Positions 46,634-58,237 of a DNA stretch of 64,000 nucleotides are shown piece after piece; within the stretch, counting starts at the first letter, position 1; every line of letters begins with the position of its first letter. The translations under genes and the position numbers were made by a program. Origin of the DNA: Miscanthus floridulus (Eukaryota; Streptophyta; Magnoliopsida; Poales; Poaceae); contig NC_089583.1 in assembly GCF_019320115.1 (NCBI RefSeq), positions 78,617,739 to 78,681,738 on the forward strand, read 5' to 3'. Below the pieces are notes generated by a model, which made no database searches, was not told the origin of the DNA, and saw nothing but the letters and a program-made list of their open reading frames with translations.

Positions 46634-49600
46634 ATGTTCAATCCCGAGATCGATTCAGGGAACATTATCGCAGTATCAGAAGAAGATCTCAAGGAAGAAC
46701 AGAGGCAGGCTATGGAAAAGGCTGTGGAAGAATACAAGCAGCTTTGTCTGAGATCGTTTAGCTTGAACAAGAGTGGACAAGTCATCCAGAAGCAAGATTT
46801 GCCGTTGCCTCGGCAGGTTACCTTTGACTCCAATCCTGGTAAACTTCAAGAGATGGTTAATTCTGCAGTAAATCATGCTTTGATTAATCATTCCAATGTG
46901 CTGTCCAATACTGTTCATAATGCTGTGGTTCGAACTCTCAAAGAAGGACAAGCGGCACCACATTACGTTGGGCCTGCCTATCATCAACCAGAGCCGGCAT
47001 CTGTCAAAACTCCATCGGCTCCTTCGGCCGTTGTGGGTACAGAAGTTACTTCCCCTCCAGTATTGGCAGGCTCACCTAATATTCAATCTACACCGATACA
47101 ATCAGATCAGGTACTACCAGGAGGGCGAGTTCAGCTTAATACAGATCTATCGGCATCAGCTATGTCAGGCCCTGTGTCTCAGAATAGCCAGATTCCTACT
47201 AATTGGTGGGGATATGGCATGCCTCCAGAGTCATCTGCTTTCAATCCTAGATTACCTCAAGTGATTGATGCAGTAGGAAGAGCGCCTATACCATCGGACG
47301 TTTCGCCGATGGCTCAAGTGCCTCAATATGCCGCAACTACTTCTGTGCAACCAACTCCAGGAGGTTTCCAGATGCCTATGGTTCAAACATTCAATTCAAG
47401 TCCATCGGCGAGCTTACTGCCGATGCAGCAGAAAGCCCCTGCTATGAGTCAAACTGGGGTTCAGTTCATGCCTCAAACCAGTTATAATTATCCAACAATA
47501 TCAGCACATTACCAGCCATCGGTAAGCTTTGTACCGATGAGTTCTAATAATGATTGGTCAGGATAGTTACCTGTTCAACATACAGTTCAGCGAAATCAGC
47601 AGGTTGCAGGGATTCAACAAGGTCATATGCAAGCTGGTTTCCAGAATCAAGCATCGGCAGCCCAGCCGATGAATCCTTTCCAACAGGCTAATGGGCCACA
47701 AGTAACGGCAAATATGCCGATTGCTGGAGATCGTGGGCTACAAAGATATGTGGAGAGATGTCAGCAGGCACCTCCTGTAGAAATTCAACCAGTTCGTCAG
47801 CAGGAGGCTGATGCTTTTTGGGCCGATAAGATAGCAGAAATTATGAAGGATCAGTTTGGGATAAAGCCCAAGGTCAATACTTATTCTTATCGGACTCCAT
47901 ACCCTCCTGCATACGATTTAATTCCTCTCCCAAATCGGTACAAGGTACCGGATTTCACTAAATTCTCTGGGCAAGATGATACATCAACAATGGAACATAT
48001 CAATCGCTTCATTATTCAATGTGGAGAGGCAGCTAACAGAGATGAATTAAGAGTTCGATTATTTTCATCATCTTTGTCTGGATCAGCATTTACATGGTTT
48101 ATTTCATTACCACCAAATTCTATTATTACTTGGGTTGATCTAGAAAAACAGTTCCATAAGTACTTCTTTGCTGGAATCCATGAAAAGAAGCTTACCGATT
48201 TAGTAAAATTGAGACAGCGTAATGATGAATCGGTAGAGAACTTTGTACAAAGGCTACGAGATGTAAAAAATAAGTGCTACAGCCTGGTGCTGGATGATCG
48301 GCAGCTTGCCGATCTGGCTTCCAAGGGTTATTGCCACATCTTAAAGACAGATATGCTTCTCAGGAGTTTGAAAGCCTCAGTCATCTTGTGCAAAGGGTCT
48401 CTGATCAAGATACTAGGGTTTTTGAACCTAAAAAGAACTGGAGTAAAAAGGTATCATTTGTTGAAGAAGTAGGAGATTCTGACTCTGATGAAGAACCAGT
48501 TATCGGCTTAGCTGAGTGGGTTAAGAATAAAAAGCCGATATCATGTCCCTTTGGTCAAAAAGAGCCAGAAAAGTTTACCTTTGACATCACCAAGGCCGAT
48601 AAAATATTTGATCTTCTGCTTCAAGAGGGCCAAATTAAGCTGTCACCTAATCATGTGATCCCATCGGCAGAAGAGTTGAAGAAGATTTTGTACTGCAAAT
48701 GGCACAATGCAACTTCACACAGTATAAATGAGTGCAAGGTATTCAGGCAACAGTTACAATCGGCTATTGAATCTGGGAGAATTAAGTTTGGTACTTCCAA
48801 GACCCAGAAGCCGATGAAAATTGATCAACACCCTTTTCCAGCAAATATGTTGGATGCCAAAGGAAAGACCAAGGTATTGACGTCAGAGGCTGCTGAGAAA
48901 AACGCGTCAGTGGACCCCCAACATCGGATAACTACCGATGATGCAAAGAGTAAGGGTTTGCTTGGAGAAAGCAGTAGTTCCAAAAATCCTCCTCGACCTG
49001 GCATTGTGATTACTCATCGAAGGCAGCAGGAGGGTTGGCGTCAACGTAATGACCGATACCGACAACAGCAAGAAATGAGACGTCAGGAAGAATGGAATCG
49101 ACATAAAGATCATTGGAGATGTCCGTTTTTCATCCATTGCTGGGAAGAAGGTATTAAATTACCAACTGTTGAAAATTGCCCTGAGTGTAATGGTTATTAC
49201 GGAATCAATCGTTCAGAAAGGAGGTTTCAACGTGGTAGTCAGGGTTTGTCTATCAACGAGCCGATCAGAGGCAGAGCATCAGTGCATGATCGGCTGGGGG
49301 GCAGACTTAGTGTACATGAGAGGCTTGGTAAACGCGCTGGATATTTTCCAAGGAATCAAGAGGAGCTTGAGGAGATGGCAAACGCAAGAGTTCCCGATGA
49401 GGAAATATTCTACAGGGACCCTAATATACGTCGTGTAGAACCAACTAGGACTTGTTATCAGCCGGTTTGGAAAACCAAGTTTCCTCGATGGTGCCCAGAG
49501 GGTCTGACAAAGACGCAGAGAAGGAGGATGCAACGTGAGCGTCAGGAGGATTTATACCAAGAGGAAAATTCCTCCAATGAAAGGCCTAGTCATCAGCAGT

Positions 49601-50310
49601 GGCAGGTAAAACACAAAAATAAGGGTCCATCGGCAGATGTTAATATGGTATTCATGTTGCCGATGGAGTTTCTGGCACTATCTGATAATGAGGAAGAAGT
49701 TGTTCTCTCTGATCAAGTAGCTCAGCTAACACTAGATCCAATGATGGCTGTTTTTGAGAAACCTACCGATGACGAGAGACAGCATCTTAAGGCTTTATTT
49801 GTGAAGGGCAGAGTTGATGGGCAGCCTGTGTCTAAGGTACTTATTGATGGAGGGGCTGCGATTAATATTATGCCTTACGTAATGTATCGGAAACTTGGTA
49901 AAGGAGATCAAGACTTGACCAAAACCGATATGATGTTGAAAGATTTTGAAGGCAATGTGTCACCGGCTAAAGGGGCAGTGTGCGTTGAATTGACCATCGG
50001 CAGCAAAACCTTGCCAACAACATTCTTTGTTATCAACGGCAAGGGTGCATATAATCTGCTTCTAGGGAGGGATTGGATTCATGCTAATTGTTGTGTTCCT
50101 TCTACAATGCATCAATGCCTCGTACAGTGGATTGGGGATAAGATTGAGGTCGTCCCTGGTGATTCTTCTTATATCATCGCATCGGCAGAATCAGATACTT
50201 ATGAGCGAACTAAATGCATATCAGGAGAAGCTTGGGAAAAAGAGTTCCTTAGAGTTGCTGATTATGAAATTCCACCGATCCAAGCAGTCAGTTCTGAAGA
50301 GGAGTTTTAA
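46634..50310 (+). pseudogene. Gag-protease of the young Tat element
   Basis: The start is Met at 46634 (MFNPEIDSGNIIAVSEEDL), the first ATG after the primer site. A Gln/Pro/Ser-rich N-terminal third is followed by the capsid domain (about 47950-48330: FSGQDDTSTMEHINRFIIQC, SGSAFTWFISLPPNSIITW). Next comes a basic, Arg-rich region with RCPFFIHCWEEGIKLPTVENC (about 49115-49175) that could be a zinc-binding segment. Retropepsin is at about 49780-50150, with active site VLIDGGAAINIM and the closing LLLGRDWIH. Two lesions: an in-frame TAG at 47564-47566 and a one-base frameshift near 48327. The stop TAA at 50308-50310 overlaps the pol ATG (TAATG). Nearly intact otherwise. Confidence 0.9.
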
Positions 50311-53300
50311 TGGATAGGTTTGCCGATGATGGAAAATTAGGTCAAGGGTTCACATCGGCAGATGATTTAGTAGAAGTAGATATCGGTGATGGTGATAGGT
50401 CAAGACCTACTTTTATTAGTGCTAAGTTAGATTCCAAGTGTAAGCAGCGAATAACAGATTTGTTAAAAGAATATAAAGATTGTTTTGCTTGGGATTATAC
50501 TGAGATGCCTGGATTAGACCGATCGATAGTTGAACATCGGTTACCTATCAAATCTGGATTTCGGCCACATCAGCAGCCAGCGCGCCGATGCAACCCTAAT
50601 GTACTTCCTGACATTAAGGCCGAAATAACTAAATTAATTGAAGCAAAGTTTATTCGGCAATGTCGATACACAGAGTGGATCTCTAATGTGGTTCCTGTTT
50701 ATAAGAAAAATGGAAAACTTCGTGTCTGTATTAATTTCAGGAATCTCAATAAAGCCACACCGATGGATGGCTATCCAATGCCGATTGCTGATTTGTTGAT
50801 TGATGCTGCGGCTGGACATCGAATTATCAGCTTCATGGATGGTAATGCAGGTTACAATCAAATATTCATGGCTGAGGAAGATATTCCCAAGACTGCTTTC
50901 AGATGTCCAGGTCATGTGGGGTTGTTCGAGTGGATAGTCATGACGTTTGGTTTGAAAAATGCCGGTGCTACTTATCAAAGGGCTATGAACTTTATTTTTC
51001 ATGAGTACATCGGCACATTAGTGGAGATCTATATTGATGATGTAGTGATTAAGTCTGGAGATATCACAGCACATTTAGCCGATCTACGAAAGATACTGGA
51101 GTGCACAAGGAAGCATGGATTGAAGATGAATCCTAATAAATGTGCATTCGGTGTATCGGCAGGATAATTCTTGGGTTTCATGGTGCATCAGCGGGGCATT
51201 GAAATCAGTAGGAAGTCTATTGATGCAATTAACAAGGTAATTGCTCCTGCCAATAAGACTGAATTGCAATCTTTGATCGGTAAGATTAATTTCATTAGAA
51301 GATTCATATCCAATCTGTCGGGTAAGATCAAGGCTTTCAGCCCACTACTTAAATTGAAAGCTGATCAGGAGTTTGTATGGGGAGTTGAACAGCAATTAGC
51401 CCTTGATGAAATTAAGAAATATTTATCAAATCCTCCAGTGCTAGTTCCACCTCAACATGGGAAGCCTTTCAGGTTATATTTGTCAGCTGATGATACAGTT
51501 ATCGGTTCAGCTCTTATTCAAGAATTTGAAGGGAAAGAACGTGTTATTTATTATTTGAGCAGAAGATTAGTGGATGCTGAGACGAGGTATTCGGCTATCG
51601 AGAAATTATGTCTGTGCTTATACTTTTCTTGTGTCAAATTAAGGCATTATTTGTTATCTACCGAATGTACGGTCATATGCAAAGACGATGTGGTCAAGTA
51701 TATGCTGTCGATGCCGATATTAAGTGGTAGAATCGGCAAATGGATTTTAGCATTATCAGAATTTGAACTACGCTACAAATCAACTAAGGCAGTTAAAGGG
51801 CAAGTGATGGCTGATTTTGTCACTCAGCATTGTAATACGGTGGATTCTCTGGGGATTGCTCCCTGGACACTTTTCTTCGATGGGTCCACATGTGGTGAAG
51901 GAGCAGGTATCGGCATTGTGTTAATTTCACCTCAAGGAAAGAAGTATGAGTTTTCATTGCCGATTGTTGCTACAGCGACAAACAATCAAGCTGAATACCA
52001 AGCCTTGATAAAGGGGTTAGAATTGCTGAAGGAGATACGTGCCGATGTTGTTGAAATCTTTGGTGATTCTATGCTAGTTATAAATCAATTGGCTGGAATT
52101 TATGAATGCCGAAGTGAAGCTTTGATTTCGTATTATGAAAGGTGTTTGCAATTATTGAAAGGATTTAGAGATTTTCGTCTTGAACATATCTCTCGATTGC
52201 ATAATGAGGAAGCTAATCGACTAGCCCAGCATGCTTCAGGGTATCAGCCTATTCAGGAAGTGCTAACATCGGCAGTTGATACCGATGACTGGAGGAAGGA
52301 GATTGTCGATTATTTAAAGGATCCATATAGAAAGGTTGAGAGACGTATAAGGTTCCAAGCTACCAAATATGTGCTCCTCGACGATGAATTATATTATCGA
52401 ACTATAGATGGAGTTTTACTCAGATGTGTTAGCAATGATGAATCGAAAAGCTTGATGGGTGAAATTCATGAAGGAGTATGTGGGGCACATCAATCGGCTT
52501 TCAAGATGAAATGGATGATCAGAAGGAATGGGTACTATTGGCCGACTATTCTTGAAGATTGTTTTAAATATTTTAAGGGATGCCAGGGGTGTCAAAAGTT
52601 TGGTAATATTCAAAGAGCGCCTGCATCGGCTATGAATCCTATAATCAAACCATGGCCGTTCCGGGGATGGGCTATTGATCTCATTGGTCAGATTTATCCG
52701 CCATCGAGTAAGGGACATAAATTTATTCTGGTTGCTACCGATTATTTCACAAAGTGGGTTGAGGCAATTCCTTTAAAAAAGGTGACATCGGTCAATATGA
52801 TTGATTTTGTGAAAGAGCATATTGTTTACCGATTTGGTATTCCTCAGACTATCACTACCGATCAGGGTACTATGTTTACATCAGGAGAATTTGATGAGTT
52901 TGCTGTAGGTATGGGAATTAAAATTTTAAATTCTTCTCCATATTATGCTCAAGCTAATGGTCAAGCTGAGGCTTCTAACAAAGGGATCATCAAACTCATT
53001 AAGCGCAAAATTGAAGAAAATCCTAGGAGGTGGCATACAGTATTAAATGAAGCCTTGTGGTCATATCGGATGTCATGTCATGGTGCAACCAAAGTAACGC
53101 CTTATCAGTTAGTATATGGACACGATGCAGTATTGCCTTGGGAAATTAAGGTTGGCTCTAGACGAATACGTTCTCAAAATCAGCTGACAGCCGATGATTA
53201 TAATACTCTTATGAAGGATGAGTTGGAAGATGTGGCGGGTCATCGGTTAAGGGCTTTAGTTAGTATCGAAGCAAATAAGAAAAGAGTAGCTAGATGGTAT

Positions 53301-53546
53301 GACAAGAAGGTGAAAGTAAAAGAGTTTGCCGATGGAGATCTGGTCTGGAAGTTGATTTTACCGATTGGGACCAAAAGTTCAAAGTTTGGAAAGTGGTCTC
53401 CTAATTGGGAAGGTCCATATCGGATAAATCAGTCTATTCCTGGTAATGCATATATTTTAGAAACCCTCGAAGGGGTTGTGTTTCCCAGAGCGTTAAATGG
53501 AAAATATTTAAAGAGATATTACCCTAGTATCTGGACAGATGTATAA
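50310..53546 (+). pseudogene. Pol of the young Tat element: RT, two RNase H domains, integrase
   Basis: Starts at the ATG overlapping the gag-protease stop. RT runs through KNGKLRVCINFRNLNKATPM and catalytic YIDDVVIKS (51029-51055). A single in-frame TAA at 51165-51167 interrupts it before FLGFMVHQRGIE. The first RNase H (RLYLSADDTVIGSALIQEF, about 51470-51650) lacks the usual catalytic set. The second, archaeal-like RNase H has FFDGSTCGEGAGIG (about 51873), NNQAEYQALIKGLEL and FGDSML. Integrase follows with an H-x3-H...C-x2-C finger (52465-52600), Asp in AIDLIG, Asp in TTDQGTMF, Glu in GQAEASNKG, and C-terminal WEGPYRIN. With one nonsense codon this is among the best preserved genes in the window. 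Confidence 0.93.
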
Positions 53547-53631
53547 AAGTATAAGTGCCGATAACAGTACTATCGGCTAGAATTATGCAAGGGTGTCAAT
53601 GTCTCATAAAGTGCCGATACAATAAATAAGA

Positions 53632-56600
53632 TTACACGTTCAACAAGGATTGGATAGCTAATATCGCACGCAGGCGAATCTGGTCGGCTTCCTCCATTTC
53701 TTTGATATCGTCATCGGCAGCACCCTCCACAGGCTTGAGTTTTTTCTTCATGGCTAAAGCTTTGCGAGCTTGGATATCTCTTTCTTGCTGAAGGGCTTTG
53801 ACGGCATTGGGTAGCTGGCTTTCTTCTTGTTGAGCATGAGTTAAGGCTGCATCGATTTCTTTCAATTCAGCCAATAGAGCTACCTTCCTTGCTGATAGAT
53901 CTAAGATTTTCTGCTTAAGTGCAGCACCCGAAGTCTGCAAGTTGACGATGCCCTTGTGCTTCTCATCAGCGATTTGTTTCAGTTGTAGCATCTCTTCTTT
54001 AAGTTGAGCTTGAGCTGCTCTATCGGCAATGCGCTGAGCAGCCCGTTGATATTGCAGTTGGCGGCTTTCTAAGTGAGCTGCTGGGAAGAGTATTTCTTCA
54101 ACATCGGCAGGGACCTGGCCACGAATTGTTTTGAAAATTGCCTTTGCGGGGTCCGAATCATCTACCAGTTGGGCGGTTCCTTGCTGTAGCAAGTTCAGGA
54201 GGGTTTCCAACTTGGATTTAGTCTCTGCCGATATTGTTCCCAGTGCAAGGGAAGAACTTGTCTCCTCTCCATCGTCGTCAGAAATGTCAATGGCAAAGGA
54301 AAATAGGCTGTTCGGGGAATCTTGTTCCTGAGAGAGAGAAAAGGAGATCAGTTAGGGGTAAGTATGAGTATTGTAAAATCAGATGGGCTGATTGGTTTAC
54401 CTGTTTCAAGGCAATTTCCTGTGCTTGACTGGAGGAGGCAACCTGGAGTATGTCGTGTGGGGGATCGGCTGAGCTTGCCGATGGGATATCCTCTGTGACT
54501 TCATCGGTGGTGGGCTCTTGAGGTATGATGACCGATGACATTGGGGCAGATGTAGGGATCGGCATAGACCTTTGTCGTTTTGGCTGTGCTTCAGTATCTG
54601 TTGAAGCTTTGCGCTTTGCTTGAGCATCGGCAACGATTGGCTGGGGGGTATCGACACTTGTTGGTTGTGAAGCTTGGACATCTGGTACGTTTGCCGATGT
54701 ACCCAATTGTTGCTGCAAAACAAGTGTAAGATATGATATTTAACAGATAAAATGTAAAGTCAAGAAGCTACCTCTGAAGGAGTGGTGCTTGATATCGGCG
54801 GAATTGCCGATGACGATCCAGTAGCAGCTCTTACCCCCTGGTGATTAAGGTTAATACAGTTTGTGATCGGCATAAGTGAAAATAAACAAGGTTGTTACCT
54901 TAAAGGCTTTGACCAAGGTTGTAGCAGCGGCCGATGGAGTAGCCCTGGATGTAGCCAATTTGGACTTAGAAGTGATGGTCTTGGTACGAATCTTCTGGTG
55001 GGTCAAAGCGGCTAAGGTGGGAGCATTGTAGCCGATCGGCGATGTTGGGGAAACAGGCCGGAGATTGAAGGGTTTCCCACTTTTGCTCACTGATGGTGCT
55101 GGGTTGTTAACCTGTTACAAGAGAATCAGTTACTGATATATGAAGGGAAAAGCAGAAGGGAGTTAAAGGAAACTTACCGCGTCGTCAGGGATGGCATATT
55201 CAGGGTCGATCATGTGCCGATATGTGTGAGCAGAAGTTGCGAACAGTTGTTCTTTCCACTCTCGCCACCATTGCTTGTATGACTCGGTGATGAAAGATAT
55301 TGGTGTCCAGGTGGATAGATCAACATCTGTAGTATCGGCATCAGGAGAGAGTTGTACTACCTTGTTCCAGTCTGTTCCGCAGGTGATTGTTTCCCTGGGT
55401 TTGATCACATCGGCAAAGCAGAGTTTGATTGGCAGTTGCCCAAAAGCCAATTGGCGGGATACTGCCGATGGGTTGTAAAATTCATATGTAATGTTGGTGT
55501 TTTTCCCGCTGCCGAATGTGTTTACTGGAATTGCCCTGGGAGTGATGATAGCCATCATGAGCTCATTATCTTGATTCAGAGTGTCATCGGCAAAGTTGAA
55601 AAAGAAGGGGGAATCTGTTTTCTTCGTCGATATAAGGTACCCAGGCCCTATGATCACGAGAAAGACTATTGTAGAAGCTTTGAAAGAATCTGCCGATTTG
55701 GTCTTCGTTGGCTTCTGTTCCAGGAAGGACAATTATGGCTTCACCAAAATTGAGGGGTGAGCGTGTTGCCGATTCATCATCCCCGAGCACATAGTCTTCA
55801 GCAATTTCTCGTGGGAATTGTTGAGCGAAAAAGTCCCATTGCAAACGTTTGTGCATATGGGCATTCAGCCACATGTTGATAAACCACCACGGGCCTCCCA
55901 GGTTGCCGATGGGTTCGCCAAGCAAAAGTTTCTGAGACACTTGATGAAGAAGATGATAAGTGGAGCTCAGAAGGTATCGGCCAAGAGGAAACCTTATGCC
56001 ATTAGCCAAAAGTTCAGCTGCAGGGAGGAAGGCGTTGGTTGGTCCTACTGATCGACCACAGAAGATAAATTTTTCTAACCACATATTCAGGAATGTGGCA
56101 TGTTCCCTCTGGCTAAGTGTCCCGGTTTTCTGGTATTCTTGAATATATCCTGTCCAACCGCCGATGTTGCGGGTATTTACCCTATATTCAGACTTTCTAC
56201 CATAGATGGAGCCTTCATCGGCAGTTGAGATGTCCAAGCCAGTAAGCATGTGGACATCGGCAAGGGTAGGAGTAGCTGGGCCATGTCCAAACATAAAAGT
56301 ATTGGTTGTGTCTGACCAGAAATAAGCAGCTGCAATTATCATTGATTCATTTTTCTGCATATCGGCAATGGAGAGCCTGATGCATTGGTCTAACCTTCGT
56401 TCTGCCCAGTATACTTGCATCGATCTATTAACCCTCAAGTACCAATCTTTCCACCCTTTGGTGGTTTTGGGCCAAGATCGGAATGTGTCTTTCCACAAAT
56501 TCAGAGAGAAATTTTGGGCTCTAAAGGGGATTCTGTTAACCTCTGCATTGATCAGATCGGTTGGATCTGGGTTGCCCATTGGTCCAAGGCATTGGACGTG

Positions 56601-56885
56601 CGGCTGATCGGTTGGGATAATTAATTTGTTGCGCAGTTCCTAAGGTTATGGAATCCAGAAGACAGAAGAAAGGAAAAATCACCAACTGAATGAATTTGCA
56701 AAAAGATCAAAGTAAAAGGTAATGGAAGTGGAGCGAACCGCGGGGACGTCGAAGTTGATGGCCATTGTCTTGAGGAAGGTGGAGGTACGAGCCGGAAACT
56801 TGAAGTTAGCGCCGGAGAAGGGTTCTTGTTGGTTGAGGTCGCGCGGTTGTTCGTCGGAGTCGCCGCCGGAGAGAGAGAATGCCAA
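53632..56885 (-). CDS. Antisense six-exon gene: plant mobile domain plus coiled coil
   Basis: The gene is transcribed opposite to its host element and ends 85 bases from pol. Proposed exons, all joined in phase 0 at GT-AG introns: 56885-56739, 56639-55178, 55111-54899, 54837-54772, 54712-54401, 54327-53632. Exon 1 starts MAFSLSGGDSDEQP. Exon 2 carries a PF10536-like plant mobile domain (YFWSDTTNTFMFGHGPATPT, then LADVHMLTGLDIS; later GGPWWFINMWLNAHMHKRL). One single-base frameshift lies in a C run at 55609-55613, inside exon 2. Exons 3-5 are Ser/Thr/Pro-rich with Lys patches. Exon 6 is a coiled coil (about residues 780-940 of about 960: RIADRAAQAQLKEEMLQLKQ). Stop TAA at 53632-53634. Host PMD proteins (MAIN, MAIL1) act in gene and transposon silencing; the role here is unknown. 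Confidence 0.82.
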
Positions 56886-56928
56886 GGATTGGAGGCTGAA
56901 GATAGGAAATAAGGGTTCCGGAGAAATC

Positions 56929-56936
56929 TATTTATA
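56929..56936 (-). promoter_or_regulatory. TATA box of the antisense gene
   Basis: TATAAATA on the minus strand, 44 bases upstream of the proposed start ATG at 56885. The implied 5' UTR is short (about 15-20 nt). Confidence 0.6.
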
Positions 56937-57354
56937 AGCCGCCCAGAATAAGGGTATTTTGGACTTATCTCTATGTCGCGCGCATATAGGTCAAGGCGGT
57001 TCAGAGGGATATGGTAACTGTTCGCGCGATAATCAGGGGATTGTACAGATGAGTTGATAACAAGTAATCATGACTTGGAAGGGATATCGATACATGATAT
57101 TTTAATTCTGAAAATGGCAGCATTATCATGTTAAGATCTTGCCGATGGGTTATTGTTTTGGTATCTTAACCATAATCAAGGCAAGAGTGGTTGGCGATTG
57201 TGCGATATTTACTGAAGTGCGTGAATCAAGATTAGATTTGATTGGATTTGATAACAAATCAAGTTTTGGCTTGGAGAATGAGTTACGGTAATCGGGCAAA
57301 GGCAAGCGTTATCTGGAGTAAATTTCGGAGCATTAATGGTTTTATACTCCGAAA
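56937..57354 (-). other. Upstream region of the antisense gene
   Basis: Non-coding; contains ATATGTCGCGCGCATATAGG-like CpG-rich phrases near 56970-57030 and one GCCGAT at about 57142. It presumably holds the promoter and also serves as the 3' UTR of the sense transcript. Confidence 0.45.
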
Positions 57355-57366
57355 TTGGGGGGCATG
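57352..57366 (+). other. Polypurine tract of the young Tat element
   Basis: AAATTGGGGGGCATG ends where the 3' LTR begins (TGTTGAC at 57367). Confidence 0.8.
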
Positions 57367-58232
57367 TGTTGACACCGTTTTTTGCACGTGTCAAAATAAT
57401 CGGAGTGGACTAATCGGCAAGGGGAAAGTTATTGAATATTTTGATAGCTGATGAAAGTCAGTTTGAAAAGATGGTTGCCGATAGCTGGTGATGGTCGATG
57501 GAAAGGTTGATTTGGACTCGGGCGTTGCCGATGAGGTTGGAGGTATTATTGTCGATGCCGATGAAGGGAGGCTTGAGGACTACTGCCGATGAAACATGGA
57601 GTATGCCGATGAAGGGAGGCTTGAAGACTACTGCCGATGAAACAGGGAGTATGCCGATGAAGGAAGACTTGAAGACTACTGCCGATGAAATAGGGAGTAT
57701 GCCGATGGGAAAGAGGACGGTGAGGTTTCCATCGTAATTGAGGCGGACAGGGAAATAGATAGGAGTTGATTTCCTTTTCTATATTTGTTAGGGTATGATT
57801 CATGTAAGAGTCACGTGTTCCTTAGATATGGGATTGGTGTCCTAGTTGTGTTTGGTTGTGTCTCTTTAGATCAGGGTATAAATATGGAGTAAGGGGCAAT
57901 GTAATAGAGATAATATCAATCAATATCAAAACCAATTTTTACTCCTATTCGCATCTACTTACTTTTCGGCGACTTCGTCAATTTGCATATTTTTCCTTTT
58001 TTACGAGTTCTCATTGATTCGGCGAGCTGCATCGTTTCAGTACGACCTTCGGCGATTCTTGAGTTCCGCGTGAGCACCTCTTGGCCGTGACTTCCGGGCG
58101 TATCGCTGTTGTCAGGACCAAAGTGTTCGTATCTTCATCCTTGTCGATTAGCAGATCAAATCGACTGGCACGCTTTGGATATCGATTCGGGTATTAGCCC
58201 TTTGTGTTTGCAGATTCACTTTTGCATCAACA
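57367..58232 (+). repeat. 3' LTR of the young Tat element (866 bp)
   Basis: Same length as the 5' LTR with four substitutions by eye; ends CATCAACA followed by TSD ATATG. Confidence 0.96.
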
Positions 58233-58237
58233 ATATG

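Larger units (their letters stand above)
45726..58237 (+). mobile_element. Young Tat-lineage gypsy element with antisense PMD gene, TSD ATATG
   Basis: Element 45731-58232 is flanked by ATATG (45726-45730 and 58233-58237). The two 866-bp LTRs differ at only four positions by eye (near 45980, 46000 and 46471, and the last base), indicating recent insertion. Order: LTR, primer site, gag-protease, pol with two RNase H domains and integrase (plus strand), then a six-exon antisense gene (minus strand), purine tract, LTR. A double RNase H is diagnostic of Tat. Only two stops and one frameshift interrupt gag-pol, and one frameshift the antisense gene. The whole element is dense in GCCGAT/ATCGGC. Confidence 0.95.

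Noticed and set aside
55584..55732. An intron explaining the frame change in the PMD exon
   Set aside because: The only GT-AG pair near the change is about 26 nt apart. A single-base slip in the C run at 55609-55613 is simpler.
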